From Frateuria terrea (GTDB lineage Bacteria > Pseudomonadota > Gammaproteobacteria > Xanthomonadales > Rhodanobacteraceae): a stretch of DNA of 64,000 bases. The notes beneath the pieces are model-generated. The model was not told the origin of the DNA. It was given only the letters and a program-made list of their open reading frames with translations, and did not search any database. The stretch is from contig NZ_FOXL01000009.1 in NCBI RefSeq assembly GCF_900115705.1, positions 62,001 through 126,000 on the forward strand, given 5' to 3'. A program made the translations under genes and the position numbers. Every line of letters begins with the position of its first letter. Position 1 is the first letter of the stretch. Positions 30,303 through 39,569 of the stretch are shown piece by piece.

Positions 30303-30334
30303 TTCCGTCGGGATGCTCGAGCGTCCCGGCGGAA
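30303..30334. repeat. Stem-loop after tolB
   Basis: TTCCGTCGGGA and TCCCGGCGGAA pair (11 bp with one G-T) around a loop containing the palindrome CTCGAG. It starts ten bases after the tolB stop and is preceded, not followed, by a run of T, so it is not a standard intrinsic terminator. It may stabilise the tol mRNA 3' end or weaken read-through so that pal is expressed separately. The rest of the 263-bp tolB-pal gap probably carries the pal promoter, but I see no strong -35/-10 pair. Confidence 0.5.
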
Positions 30335-30556
30335 TGCCCATGGAAAGGGCCGAAACGACGCCCCGGCGTCATTTCGCTTCTGGCGGGCGCTTGCCAAGGC
30401 GTCCGGCCAATCGGTTGCCAGGTGCTTTTTGAGTCACTGGCCCGCGGCAGTACCTAAGCGTCATACAACAAGCCGGACCACCGGCGATAACTGTCCCAAC
30501 ACCGCAATCGTCATTGACTGTCGGAAATCAAACCCCGTTTTGAAGGAACGTCACCC

Positions 30557-31063
30557 ATGAATAAGACCGCACGCGTCGCCCTGGTCGCCCTGCTGTGCAT
30601 CGGCGCAGCTGCCTGCTCGAAGAAGCAGGAAGTCAAGCCGCAGCCCCAGCCGGAGCAGCAGCCCGCCACCCAGCCGGCGCCGGAAAGCAACAAGTACACC
30701 CCGGCCGACCTCGACACCGATGCCTGCCTGCGCCAGCGCGTCGTGTACTTCGATTTCGACAAGACCGAAATCAAGCCGGAGTTCCAGCAGATCATGGCTT
30801 GCCATGCCAAGTACCTGCAGGATCGCCCGGAGTCGCACATCCGTCTGGAAGGCAACACCGACGAGCGCGGCACCCGCGAGTACAACCTGGGCCTGGGCGA
30901 GCGCCGCGGCAATGCCGTGTCCGACGCCCTGCAGGCCAACGGCGGCTCGGCCAGCCAGGTCGAAGTGATCTCCTACGGCAAGGAAAAGCCGGTGTGCCGT
31001 GAGCACAACGAGGATTGCTGGAGCAAGAACCGTCGCGTCGAGATCGTCTACACGGCGAAGTAA
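30557..31063 (+). CDS. pal: Peptidoglycan-associated lipoprotein Pal
   Basis: A 168-residue outer-membrane lipoprotein. The signal peptide NKTARVALVALLCIGAAAC ends in a lipobox with Cys20. A charged Pro/Gln linker (about 25-55) leads to the OmpA-like peptidoglycan-binding domain (about 65-168), with VVYFDFDKTEI, LEGNTDERGTREYNLGLGERR and NRRVEIVY as family signatures. ATG at 30557 follows AAGGAA. Its TAA shares one base with the ATG of cpoB. Confidence 0.97.
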   Translation: MNKTARVALVALLCIGAAACSKKQEVKPQPQPEQQPATQPAPESNKYTPADLDTDACLRQRVVYFDFDKTEIKPEFQQIMACHAKYLQDRPESHIRLEGNTDERGTREYNLGLGERRGNAVSDALQANGGSASQVEVISYGKEKPVCREHNEDCWSKNRRVEIVYTAK

Positions 31064-31938
31064 TGAAGACCGTACTGGCTAAGCAGTTCAAGGCCAGGCT
31101 CGGCATGGCGGGCGCGATCGCGTCCGCCATGCTGTTTGCCGTTCCGGCCTTCGCACAGGATTCCCGACTGAGTCTCGCCGACCGCGTGACGCGGCTGGAG
31201 CAACAGGCGCAGGCGCAGAACCAGGGCGGCACCGGCATGGTCAACCAGGTGCAGCAACTGCAGGCGCAGGTGCAGCAGCTGCAGGGCCAGGTCGAGGAAT
31301 TGCAGCATCAGCTGCAGGAAATGCAGGACAAGAGCAAGGCGCAGTACATCGACCTCGACTCGCGGCTGGGCCGCCTCGAAGGCAATGGCGCCGGCACCCA
31401 TACTCCGGCCGCGGGCGCCAATGCCGCCCCGGCATCAGCCGGTTCGGCCGCCGCTGCGGCGACCCCGACCGGCCCGGCCGCTCCGGCGCAGGCGCCCACC
31501 GCCGCACCGGCCAATGGCAGCAGCTCGCCCGTGGCGGCGCCCGACGCCAAGGCGCAGGCCGCCTATGACGCCGCTTTCCAGGCGCTGCGTGGGGGCGACT
31601 ACGCGCAGGCCTCGCGGGGCTTTCGCAGCTTTATCCAGCAATACCCGGCCAACGCGCTCACCCCGAACGCCTGGTACTGGCTGGGCGAGTCCTACTACGT
31701 GACCATGAACTACCCGGTCGCGCTGGAGGCCTTCCAGCGGCTGCTCTCACAGTTCCCGCAGAGCGAGAAGGCGCCCGACGCGCTGCTGAAGGTCGGCTAC
31801 AGCCAGCTCGAGCTCAAGCAGGCTGACGCCGGCAAGGCCACGCTGCAGCAGGTCACCAGCAAATACCCCAATTCCCGCGCCGCCAGCCTGGCGCAGGAAC
31901 GCCTGCGCCGACTGCAACTGCAATCGGCGGTTCGCTGA
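31063..31938 (+). CDS. cpoB: Cell division coordinator CpoB (YbgF)
   Basis: A 291-residue periplasmic protein that coordinates PBP1B with Tol action in Escherichia coli. After a signal peptide (cleavage near AFAQD) comes the trimerising Gln-rich coiled coil (about 45-110, LEQQAQAQ to LGRLEG), a low-complexity Ala/Pro/Gly linker (110-165) and three TPR-like repeats (165-291) including AYDAAFQALRGGDYAQA and PNAWYWLGESYY. Start set by the pal stop (TAATG). Confidence 0.92.
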   Translation: MKTVLAKQFKARLGMAGAIASAMLFAVPAFAQDSRLSLADRVTRLEQQAQAQNQGGTGMVNQVQQLQAQVQQLQGQVEELQHQLQEMQDKSKAQYIDLDSRLGRLEGNGAGTHTPAAGANAAPASAGSAAAAATPTGPAAPAQAPTAAPANGSSSPVAAPDAKAQAAYDAAFQALRGGDYAQASRGFRSFIQQYPANALTPNAWYWLGESYYVTMNYPVALEAFQRLLSQFPQSEKAPDALLKVGYSQLELKQADAGKATLQQVTSKYPNSRAASLAQERLRRLQLQSAVR

Positions 31939-31948
31939 GGTCGCAGTG

Positions 31949-32632
31949 ATGGGTAGTGACGCGGGCGCGGCGTCCGTTGCGCCGATGCCGGCAGAACGCC
32001 TGCGCATCACCGAGATCTTCCACTCGATCCAGGGCGAGGCCGACGCGATCGGCTGGCCCACCGTGTTCGTCCGCCTCACCGGCTGTCCGCTGCGCTGCGT
32101 GTGGTGCGATACCGAATACTCGTTCCACGGCGGCCAGTGGCACGCCATCGACGAGATCCTGGCCGAAGTGGCCAGGCACGGGGCCCGCCACGTTTGCGTC
32201 ACCGGCGGCGAGCCACTGGCACAGAAGCGTTGCCCGATCCTGCTGCGCAAGCTGTGCGACGCCGGCTACGAGGTCTCGCTGGAGACCTCCGGCGCGCTGG
32301 ACGTAGCGGCCGTCGATCCGCGCGTACGCAAGGTCATGGACCTCAAGGCCCCCGATTCGGGCGAGAGCGCCCGCAACCTGTGGAGCAACCTCGACCACCT
32401 GCTGCCGCACGACCAGCTCAAGATCGTCATTGCCAGCCGCGCCGACTACGAATGGGCGCGCGGCGTGGTGGCCGAGCACGCGCTCGAGCGCCGTTGCATG
32501 GTCCTGTTCTCGCCGGTGCACGGTGCCGTGCAGCCGCGCGAACTGGCCGAATGGATCCTTGCCGATCGCCTGCCGGTGCGTTTCCAGATGCAATTGCACA
32601 AGCTGCTCTGGAACGACGCGCCCGGGCATTGA
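31949..32632 (+). CDS. queE: 7-carboxy-7-deazaguanine synthase
   Basis: A 227-residue radical-SAM enzyme that turns 6-carboxytetrahydropterin into CDG, the first committed precursor of queuosine. The cluster motif is CPLRCVWC (about 49-56), matching the CX3CX2C variant; FHSIQGEAD just before and CVTGGEPLA near 90 are family features. ATG 31949 chosen; GTG 31946 or ATG 31985 are alternatives. It is eleven bases after cpoB and 180 bp before queC, so pathway partners share the locus. Confidence 0.93.
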   Translation: MGSDAGAASVAPMPAERLRITEIFHSIQGEADAIGWPTVFVRLTGCPLRCVWCDTEYSFHGGQWHAIDEILAEVARHGARHVCVTGGEPLAQKRCPILLRKLCDAGYEVSLETSGALDVAAVDPRVRKVMDLKAPDSGESARNLWSNLDHLLPHDQLKIVIASRADYEWARGVVAEHALERRCMVLFSPVHGAVQPRELAEWILADRLPVRFQMQLHKLLWNDAPGH

Positions 32633-32812
32633 AGTTGACCGGCCTTCCCTGTCTTGCGCAAGGGGAGGCCTGGAGAGGTAACGCCTTCACCCGGTGAGCG
32701 TGACCTCCCCGCAACCCTCGCCTGCGAGCAGGGAGGGAGCACGACGCGCCGTGGCCTGTGTCGCCGCGTGCGCTTTCCGGCCGGTGACCGGCCGCATGCC
32801 AGGACCCATCCC

Positions 32813-33493
32813 ATGTCTCAAACCCCTTCCCGCAAGGCCGTCGTGCTCGTCTCCGGCGGCATGGATTCGGCGGTAACCCTCGCCATCGCACGCGAACAGG
32901 GTTTCGCGATCCATGCGCTCAGCGTGGCCTACGGCCAGCGCCACGGCTCCGAGCTGGAGGCTGCCGCACGCGTCGCCCGCACGCTCGGCGCGCTCGAGCA
33001 CAAGACCGTGCAGGTCGATCTGCGCAGCATCGGCGGCTCGGCGCTCACCGCCGACATCGACGTGCCCGAACAGGGCGGCGCGGGCATCCCGGTGACCTAC
33101 GTGCCGGCACGCAACACCATCATGCTGTCGATCGCGCTCGGCTGGGCCGAAGTGCTGGGTGCCAGCGACATCTTCTGCGGTGTCAACGCGGTGGACTACT
33201 CCGGCTACCCCGATTGCCGCCCGGCCTTCATCGATGCGTTCGAGCAGTTGGCCAACGTCGCGACCAAGGCCGGCGTGGAGGGGGCAGGGCTGCGCATCCA
33301 CGCCCCGCTGATGCGCATGAGCAAGGCCGACATCGCCCGCGAGGGCCAGCGCCTGGGCGTGGACTTCGCGCAGACCGTCAGCTGCTACCAGGCCGACGCC
33401 CAGGGCCGCGCCTGCGGCCACTGCGACGCCTGCCACCTGCGCGCCGAAGGTTTCCGCGCCGCCGGCCTGCCCGATCCCACCCACTACGCCTGA
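32813..33493 (+). CDS. queC: 7-cyano-7-deazaguanine (preQ0) synthase
   Basis: A 226-residue ATP-dependent enzyme converting CDG to preQ0. The PP-loop [14 protein letters not shown] is at about residues 12-25; the four zinc Cys occur at the C-terminus ([19 protein letters not shown]). The ATG at 32813 gives the normal N-terminus. The 180-bp gap upstream has GC-rich inverted segments but no gene. With queE this supplies preQ0 for tRNA queuosine; yhhQ at 51578 offers a salvage route. Confidence 0.95.
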   Translation: MSQTPSRKAVVLVSGGMDSAVTLAIAREQGFAIHALSVAYGQRHGSELEAAARVARTLGALEHKTVQVDLRSIGGSALTADIDVPEQGGAGIPVTYVPARNTIMLSIALGWAEVLGASDIFCGVNAVDYSGYPDCRPAFIDAFEQLANVATKAGVEGAGLRIHAPLMRMSKADIAREGQRLGVDFAQTVSCYQADAQGRACGHCDACHLRAEGFRAAGLPDPTHYA

Positions 33494-33499
33494 ACCGTT

Positions 33500-33581
33500 C
33501 GCCGTAGGGTGGGCTTCAACCCGCCTCGGCCTCGCGGAACGACTGCAGAAGAGCTGGTGGGCCGAAGCCCACTCTACGGCG
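33500..33581. repeat. REP-like inverted repeat upstream of tRNA-Lys
   Basis: CGCCGTAGGGTGGGCTTCAA at the left is matched on the right by the reverse complement of CGCCGTAGAGTGGGCTTCGG, with three mismatches. Each arm also contains a small palindrome (GGGCTTCAACCC type). The GTAGGGTGGGCTTC core is a known style of extragenic palindrome in gammaproteobacteria. It lies between queC and the tRNA promoter. Confidence 0.75.
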
Positions 33582-33606
33582 TGTGCGCCTTGCGGCGAGG
33601 CTTTGC

Positions 33607-33636
33607 TTGTGCGGCTCGCACGCGAACCTTTAAAAT
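33607..33636 (+). promoter_or_regulatory. Promoter of tRNA-Lys
   Basis: TTGTGC at 33607-33612 and TAAAAT at 33631-33636 with an 18-base spacer, 16 bases upstream of the mature tRNA end. The discriminator is GC-rich (CGTCCG), as expected for a stringently controlled stable RNA promoter. Confidence 0.55.
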
Positions 33637-33652
33637 CGTCCGTTCGCTTGAT

Positions 33653-33728
33653 GGGTCGTTAGCTCAGTTGGTAGAGCAGTAGACTTTTAATCTATTGGTC
33701 CCGAGTTCGAGTCTCGGACGACCCACCA
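33653..33728 (+). tRNA. tRNA-Lys(UUU)
   Basis: A complete 76-nt tRNA. The acceptor stem GGGTCGT pairs with ACGACCC, followed by an encoded CCA end. D-arm AGCTCAGTTGGTAGAGC, anticodon loop CTTTTAA with anticodon TTT at 33686-33688, and T-arm GAGTTCGAGTC are all canonical. It reads AAA and AAG lysine codons. An intrinsic terminator follows at once. Confidence 0.98.
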
Positions 33729-33734
33729 TCCTTG

Positions 33735-33757
33735 CCCGCGTCCCACGCGGGTTTTTT
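33735..33757 (+). terminator. Intrinsic terminator of tRNA-Lys
   Basis: CCCGCG (33735-33740), a five-base loop TCCCA and CGCGGG (33746-33751), then six T residues: a textbook Rho-independent terminator seven bases after the tRNA end. Confidence 0.93.
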
Positions 33758-33829
33758 GTGTCCGCCCGCCACGCTTGCCTCCCGCGCGAGCGCGCGCCAA
33801 GCTGTCCTTTTGGCGCGACGAGGTGGGAC

Positions 33830-34853
<1,024 letters not shown>

Positions 34854-34864
<11 letters not shown>

Positions 34865-35873
34865 CCTGCCTCTGGCACGCATCCTGCGCATGCTGTCGCG
34901 CGCCGCCGCGCTCGCCATCGTGATGGCCCCTCCCGCCCTGGCGGGCGGCACCTGGCACGGCGACCCTGCGCGCGCCGGCAACCCGGTCATCCCGGGTTGG
35001 TACGCCGATCCAGAGGCGGCGATCTTCGGCAAGCAGTACTGGATCTACCCGACCTGGTCGGACGCGTACGATCGCCAGGTCTTCATCGACGCCTTCTCGT
35101 CACCGGACCTGGTCAGCTGGACTCGGCATCCGCACGTGCTCGACGTACGCGCGGTCAGCTGGGCCAAACGCGCGATGTGGGCGCCGGCCGTGGTGGCCAA
35201 GGACGGGCACTACTACCTGTTCTTCGCCGCCAATGACATCCAGAACGACCACCAGACCGGCGGCATCGGCGTGGCCTTGGCCGACCACCCGCAGGGGCCG
35301 TTCCACGATCTCCTCGGCAAGCCCCTGGTCGGCGCCTTCCACAACGGCGCGCAGCCGATCGACCAGTCGGTGTTCCGCGACGACGACGGGAAGTACTACC
35401 TGATCTATGGCGGCTGGAAACACGCCAACATCGCGCGGCTCAAGGACGACTTCACCGGTTTCGTGCCTTTCGACGACGGTACGGTGTTCAAGGAGATCAC
35501 GCCGGAGCACTACGTCGAAGGACCGATGATGTTCAAGCGCGACGGCCGCTACTACCTGATGTGGTCCGAGGGAGGCTGGACCGGGCCGGACTACTCGGTC
35601 GCCTATGCGATCGGCGACTCGCCGACCGGTCCGTTCAAACGCATCGGCAAGATCCTGAAGCAGGATCCGGCGATCGCCACCGGTGCAGGCCACCATTCAC
35701 TGCTGCACACCCCGGATGGGCGCTGGTACATCGTCTATCACCGACGCCCCAAGGGCGAGACGGCGGCCAATCATCGCGTGGTATGCATCGATCGGCTGCA
35801 ATTCGATGCGCGCGGCTTCATCCTGCCGGTGAAGATGACGCGCGAGGGCGTCGCCCGCCATCCGTTGCGCTGA
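34854..35873 (+). CDS. Secreted glycoside hydrolase family 43-like protein
   Basis: A 339-residue five-bladed propeller hydrolase, probably acting on arabinan- or xylan-type side chains. A signal peptide ([24 protein letters not shown]) targets it to the envelope or outside. The three catalytic acids are recognisable: Asp in [11 protein letters not shown], Asp in [20 protein letters not shown] and Glu in [12 protein letters not shown]. It overlaps ltaE by 11 bases. Its last 56 bases overlap the 3' end of the minus-strand PHA depolymerase gene. Confidence 0.88.
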
Positions 35874-37104
35874 ACCGGATGAAATCGCGCACCTGCGGAT
35901 AGACCGTCTCGCGCCAGCGCCTGCCGCTGAAGATGCCGTAGTGGCCGGCGCCCTCGATGACCCGGTGCGCATGCCGCTTCGCCGGAATGCCGGTGCACAG
36001 CGCATGCGCCGCCTCGGTCTGGCCGAGCCCGGAGATGTCGTCCAACTCGCCCTCGATGGTGAGCAGGGCGCTGCGGGTGATCGCAGCAGGGTTTACCCGC
36101 TCGCCCGCGACATCCCATAGCCCGCGCGGCAGCAGGCACTGCTGGAACACCGTGCTGATGGTGTCCAGGTAGTATCTGGCCGGCATGTCCAGCACGGCGT
36201 TGTACTCGTCGTAGAAGCGCCGGTGGGCCTCGGCGTCGTCCAGGTCACCGCGCAGCAGGTCGAGGTAGAAATCCCAGTGCGAGGACAGGTGCCGCCCCGG
36301 GTTCATGGCGACGAATCCCGCGTGTTGCAGGAAACCCGGATACACCTTGCGTCCGCGGCCTGGATAGTTGGCCGGCACCGTGTAGATCAGGTTGGCGTCG
36401 AACCAGGACAAGGGCTGCGTGGTGGCCAGGTCGTTGACGCTGGTGGGGCTGCGGCGCGGGTCGATCGGGCCGCCCATCATCACCAGGCTGCGCGGGGTTT
36501 CCTCGCCGCGCGCGGCCATCAGCGAGACCGCGGCCAGTACCGGCACGGTCGGCTGGCAGACCGAGATCACGTGCAACTCGCGCGCACCGATGTGGCGGAT
36601 GAACCGTTCGACGCAGGCGACGTAGTCGTCCAGCCGGAACATGCCCGCCTCGGCCGGCACCATGCGCGCGTCGAGCCAGTCGGTGACGTAGACCTTGTGG
36701 TCGCGCAGCAGCGTGCGCACGGTGTCGCGCAGCAGCGTGGCGTGGTGGCCCGACAGCGGTGCGACCACCAGCACCACCGGCTGCCGGCGCATGGCCTCGA
36801 TCACCGCCGGGTCGTCGCTGTAGCGCTTGAAGCGCTTCAGCTGGCAGAACGGCAGGTCCAGCGCCGTCTGCTCCACGACCGCCACCGTGTGTCCGGCAGC
36901 CTGGATCTCATGGATGCCGAAGGCCGGCTTCTCGTAGTCCTTGCCCAGCCGGTACATGAGCTCGCAGCCGGCCGCCCAGCGCGCCGCGCCTGGCCACTGC
37001 GCGAGCAGGCTGCCCGGCTCGCTGAACATCTTCGCGCTGGCTTGCGCGAAGTAGCTCATCGGGCCCAGGAAGGCGCGTTGCCACTCGTGGAGTTGGTAGA
37101 GCAT
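35818..37104 (-). CDS. phaZ: Intracellular polyhydroxyalkanoate depolymerase
   Basis: A 428-residue alpha/beta hydrolase that mobilises stored PHB granules. It starts LYQLHEWQRAFLGPMSYFAQ, typical of PhaZ; a longer frame from 37173 adds 23 residues without support. The catalytic Cys (instead of Ser) is in SVCQPTVPVLAAV near residue 180, Asp in GELDDISG near 355 and His in EGAGHYGIFSGRRW near 388, matching the Ralstonia PhaZ1 triad. The C-terminus ends with a Ser/Pro-rich tail encoded over the GH43-like gene. No PHA synthase is in the window. Confidence 0.92.
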   Translation of the reverse strand: MLYQLHEWQRAFLGPMSYFAQASAKMFSEPGSLLAQWPGAARWAAGCELMYRLGKDYEKPAFGIHEIQAAGHTVAVVEQTALDLPFCQLKRFKRYSDDPAVIEAMRRQPVVLVVAPLSGHHATLLRDTVRTLLRDHKVYVTDWLDARMVPAEAGMFRLDDYVACVERFIRHIGARELHVISVCQPTVPVLAAVSLMAARGEETPRSLVMMGGPIDPRRSPTSVNDLATTQPLSWFDANLIYTVPANYPGRGRKVYPGFLQHAGFVAMNPGRHLSSHWDFYLDLLRGDLDDAEAHRRFYDEYNAVLDMPARYYLDTISTVFQQCLLPRGLWDVAGERVNPAAITRSALLTIEGELDDISGLGQTEAAHALCTGIPAKRHAHRVIEGAGHYGIFSGRRWRETVYPQVRDFIRFSATDGGRRPRASSSPAG

Positions 37105-37197
37105 GGCGGACCATTGCGGGGCAAAGCGCCATTCTAGTGGCTCGGGAGGGAAGTTGCTGCAATGCGGCATCATCCCCTCTCGCGACGGCGGGGCGCG

Positions 37198-37935
37198 TCA
37201 GGCAATACGCCGGCAGACCAGCAGCACCTCATCCACACCGGCTACCTCGGGCAAGCCATCGCGCCACTGCAGCGGCTTCTGGAACCTGAGCCCCAGCGGC
37301 ATGAACACATGGTTGTACCACCACATGGCGCGCTCGCGCCGGTGGGTGAGGAACCATTGCCCGAGATCCAGCAGGCGCGACGACTTCGGCTGCATGCCGT
37401 AGATCGCGCTGCGCTCCAGCGCGAAGCCGTGCGCCGCCAGCTTGGTCTCGATCGCCCCCGGTTCGTAGCGGCGACAATGGCCGACGAACTCGTCGAACGC
37501 CGTCCAGGCGTCGGCGTGCAACGGCACCGACAGCAGCAACGTCGCGCCGGGTGCGGCCACGCGCGCCAGTTCGTTCAAGGCACCTTCGTCGTCGGCCACG
37601 TGTTCGAGAATGTCGAAGGCGCACACCAGATCGAACTGCGCATCGCCGCACGGCAGGGCGCCGATCATGCCATGCGTGGCCTTGGCGCCCCTGGCACGCA
37701 ACTGGCGCAGCGCCGCATGGCTCAGGTCGACGAAGCAGGTGCCATCCAGCGGAAGGCGGGGGCGCAGGCCCGGCGCGACCTCCAGCCGGCGCGGCGAGGC
37801 GGCGGCCAGCTCGCGCAGCAGTGGCCAGGTGTTGAAGCGTTCGGGGTCCACCAGCCGCGCCTGGGCCCACAGCGCCTCGTAGAAGCCGCGGTTGACGCGG
37901 AGCAGTTCGGCATCGCTGCGGACGGGAGTTTCCAT
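37198..37935 (-). CDS. SAM-dependent class I methyltransferase
   Basis: A 245-residue methyltransferase of the Methyltransf_11 type. Motif I is RLEVAPGLRP near residue 53, the acidic strand is PLDGTCFVDLS, motif II/III DAQFDLVCAFDILEHVAD near 105-122 and motif IV LARVAAPGATLLLSVPLH near 130. The C-terminal 90 residues are specific to the subgroup. The substrate is unknown. ATG at 37935 is the first start consistent with the domain; the frame is open further upstream into the RDD gene. It lies upstream of phaZ on the same strand. Confidence 0.85.
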   Translation of the reverse strand: METPVRSDAELLRVNRGFYEALWAQARLVDPERFNTWPLLRELAAASPRRLEVAPGLRPRLPLDGTCFVDLSHAALRQLRARGAKATHGMIGALPCGDAQFDLVCAFDILEHVADDEGALNELARVAAPGATLLLSVPLHADAWTAFDEFVGHCRRYEPGAIETKLAAHGFALERSAIYGMQPKSSRLLDLGQWFLTHRRERAMWWYNHVFMPLGLRFQKPLQWRDGLPEVAGVDEVLLVCRRIA

Positions 37936-37979
37936 GCGCCCTTGTACAGCAAGCGCGGCCGCGAGGGATGTGAATCGGA

Positions 37980-38483
37980 TCAGCCGATCCGGCGCAGTTC
38001 GGTGCCCGCGGCGATATCGTGCAAGGCGCGCCGGCGCGCATCGACCAGCGCCGGCGCGAACCACAGCGCCCAGCCGATCAGCACCGCCCACACGGCGCCG
38101 CGCAGACCCAGCCACGGCGCCAGGCCGAGCAGCAGCAACGGCAGTGCGGCGACGACCACCCGTCGCAGGGCCTGCCCGGGCGCGACCTTGCCGCCGTCGG
38201 CACCGACCACGCGGATGTGCCACGGCCGCATGCCCAGGGTCTGCCCGCCACGCAGCCACGAAACCACGAAGTAGGCACCCACTACCAAGCCCTGCAAGGG
38301 TTGGTACCACCAGGCGATGGTCGTGCGCGCGCCGGTGGCCACCACCTGGCCGCCAGTGGCGAGCTGGCACAGCAGGCCCACCACCATCACGATCGCCATC
38401 ACCGCGAGCAGGTCGTAGACCAGCGCGGTCAGGCGTCGCCAAAGCGGGCAGGGAAGGGGGGCGGCATGGTGCGGTTGGGTCAT
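37980..38483 (-). CDS. RDD-family membrane protein
   Basis: A 167-residue inner-membrane protein. The RDD domain starts at LWRRLTALVYDLLAV (the Arg-Asp pattern that names the family), with three hydrophobic helices (about 20-45, 60-82, 118-140) and the internal WLRGGQTLGMRPWHIRVV signature. Function of the family is not settled. ATG at 38483 is divergent from xerD, with only 49 bases between the two starts, so both promoters must be compact or overlapping. Confidence 0.85.
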   Translation of the reverse strand: MTQPHHAAPLPCPLWRRLTALVYDLLAVMAIVMVVGLLCQLATGGQVVATGARTTIAWWYQPLQGLVVGAYFVVSWLRGGQTLGMRPWHIRVVGADGGKVAPGQALRRVVVAALPLLLLGLAPWLGLRGAVWAVLIGWALWFAPALVDARRRALHDIAAGTELRRIG

Positions 38484-38532
38484 CTCTGGCGTTTCGCTTG
38501 CGCCCGCCACGAAGCGCGGCGAGCATCTGTGC

Positions 38533-39444
38533 ATGCAGGAAAAGAGCGCAAGTATTACCGAAGCGGACCAGCGCAGCATCGCCGCGTTCCTCGAACGGGT
38601 CTGGTCGGAAGACGGCCTGGCCGATCGCACCCTTGAGGCCTACCGTCAGGATCTGGAAGGGCTCGCACGCTGGCTCGCCACGCGCGGACGCGGCCTGCAG
38701 ACGGCGCGGCGCGAGGACCTGTCGGCCTTCCACGGCACCCAGCGCGCCGCGGTGCGCTCGATGGCACGGCGCCAGTCGGCCTTCCGCCGCTACTACGGCC
38801 AGCTAGCGCGCGACACGCCGGGCTTCGAAGACCCGACCCTGCTGATCGAACGCCCACGCATGCCGCGCAGCCTGCCCAAGGCACTGGCCGAGCGCGAGAT
38901 CGAGGCACTGCTGGCGGCGCCCGACACCGGATCCACGCTGGGCCTGCGCGACCGCGCCATGCTCGAACTGATGTACGCCTCCGGCCTGCGCGTGTCCGAG
39001 CTGGTGGAGCTGCCGCTTTCCGCGCTCAACACGCGCCAGGGCGTGCTGCGGATCACCGGCAAGGGCGGCAAGGACCGGCTGGTGCCCGTCGGCGAAGTGG
39101 CGCTGGAGCACATCGAGACCTACCTCGCCCAGGCGCGGCCCCAACTCGCCAAGGGCCGGCAACCGGCAGCGCTGTTCCTGAGCCAGCGCGGCGAAGGCAT
39201 GACGCGCCAGATGTTCTGGACGCTGGTCAAGCGCCATGCGGTCGCCGTCGGCATCGAGGGCAAGCGCATTTCGCCGCACGTGCTGCGGCACTCCTTCGCC
39301 ACCCACCTGCTCAACCACGGCGCCGACCTGCGCGCGTTGCAGCTGCTGCTGGGCCACGCCTCGCTCAGCACCACGCAGATCTACACGCTGGTGGCGAAGG
39401 AGGGATTGAAGCGCCTGCACGCGCAACACCATCCCCGCGGTTGA
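38533..39444 (+). CDS. xerD: Site-specific tyrosine recombinase XerD
   Basis: A 303-residue recombinase that with XerC resolves chromosome dimers at dif. The N-terminal SAM-like DNA-binding domain (1-110) is followed by the catalytic domain with Arg in SGLRVSEL near 150, Lys in GKGGKDRLVP near 178, HxxR in HVLRHSFATHLL near 250, His in LLGHASLSTTQIYT near 275 and the nucleophilic Tyr in the same segment. The xerD-dsbC order matches Escherichia coli, so this is the housekeeping copy and not a phage integrase. Confidence 0.95.
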   Translation: MQEKSASITEADQRSIAAFLERVWSEDGLADRTLEAYRQDLEGLARWLATRGRGLQTARREDLSAFHGTQRAAVRSMARRQSAFRRYYGQLARDTPGFEDPTLLIERPRMPRSLPKALAEREIEALLAAPDTGSTLGLRDRAMLELMYASGLRVSELVELPLSALNTRQGVLRITGKGGKDRLVPVGEVALEHIETYLAQARPQLAKGRQPAALFLSQRGEGMTRQMFWTLVKRHAVAVGIEGKRISPHVLRHSFATHLLNHGADLRALQLLLGHASLSTTQIYTLVAKEGLKRLHAQHHPRG

Positions 39445-39569
39445 CGCTCCCGGTTCCTTCTCCCTCCCTGGAACAGGGCCCCAGGCGTGGCGCAGCGTCA
39501 GCCAGCACTTACATCCCCTGTGCCAGAATCGGCCACCGCCGCTTTCCCCACGCGGCTGCGAGGTTTCCG

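Noticed and set aside
30296-30334. Rho-independent terminator after tolB
   Set aside because: The T-run precedes the hairpin rather than following it, in either orientation the order is wrong for an intrinsic terminator.
33653-33728. tRNA-Lys as an integration site for a genomic island
   Set aside because: No partial copy of the tRNA 3' end and no integrase occur in the following sequence; ordinary metabolic genes follow.
38533-39444. Tyrosine recombinase as a sign of an integrated mobile element
   Set aside because: Its sequence and the xerD-dsbC neighbourhood mark it as the housekeeping XerD; no attachment-site repeats or phage genes lie nearby.
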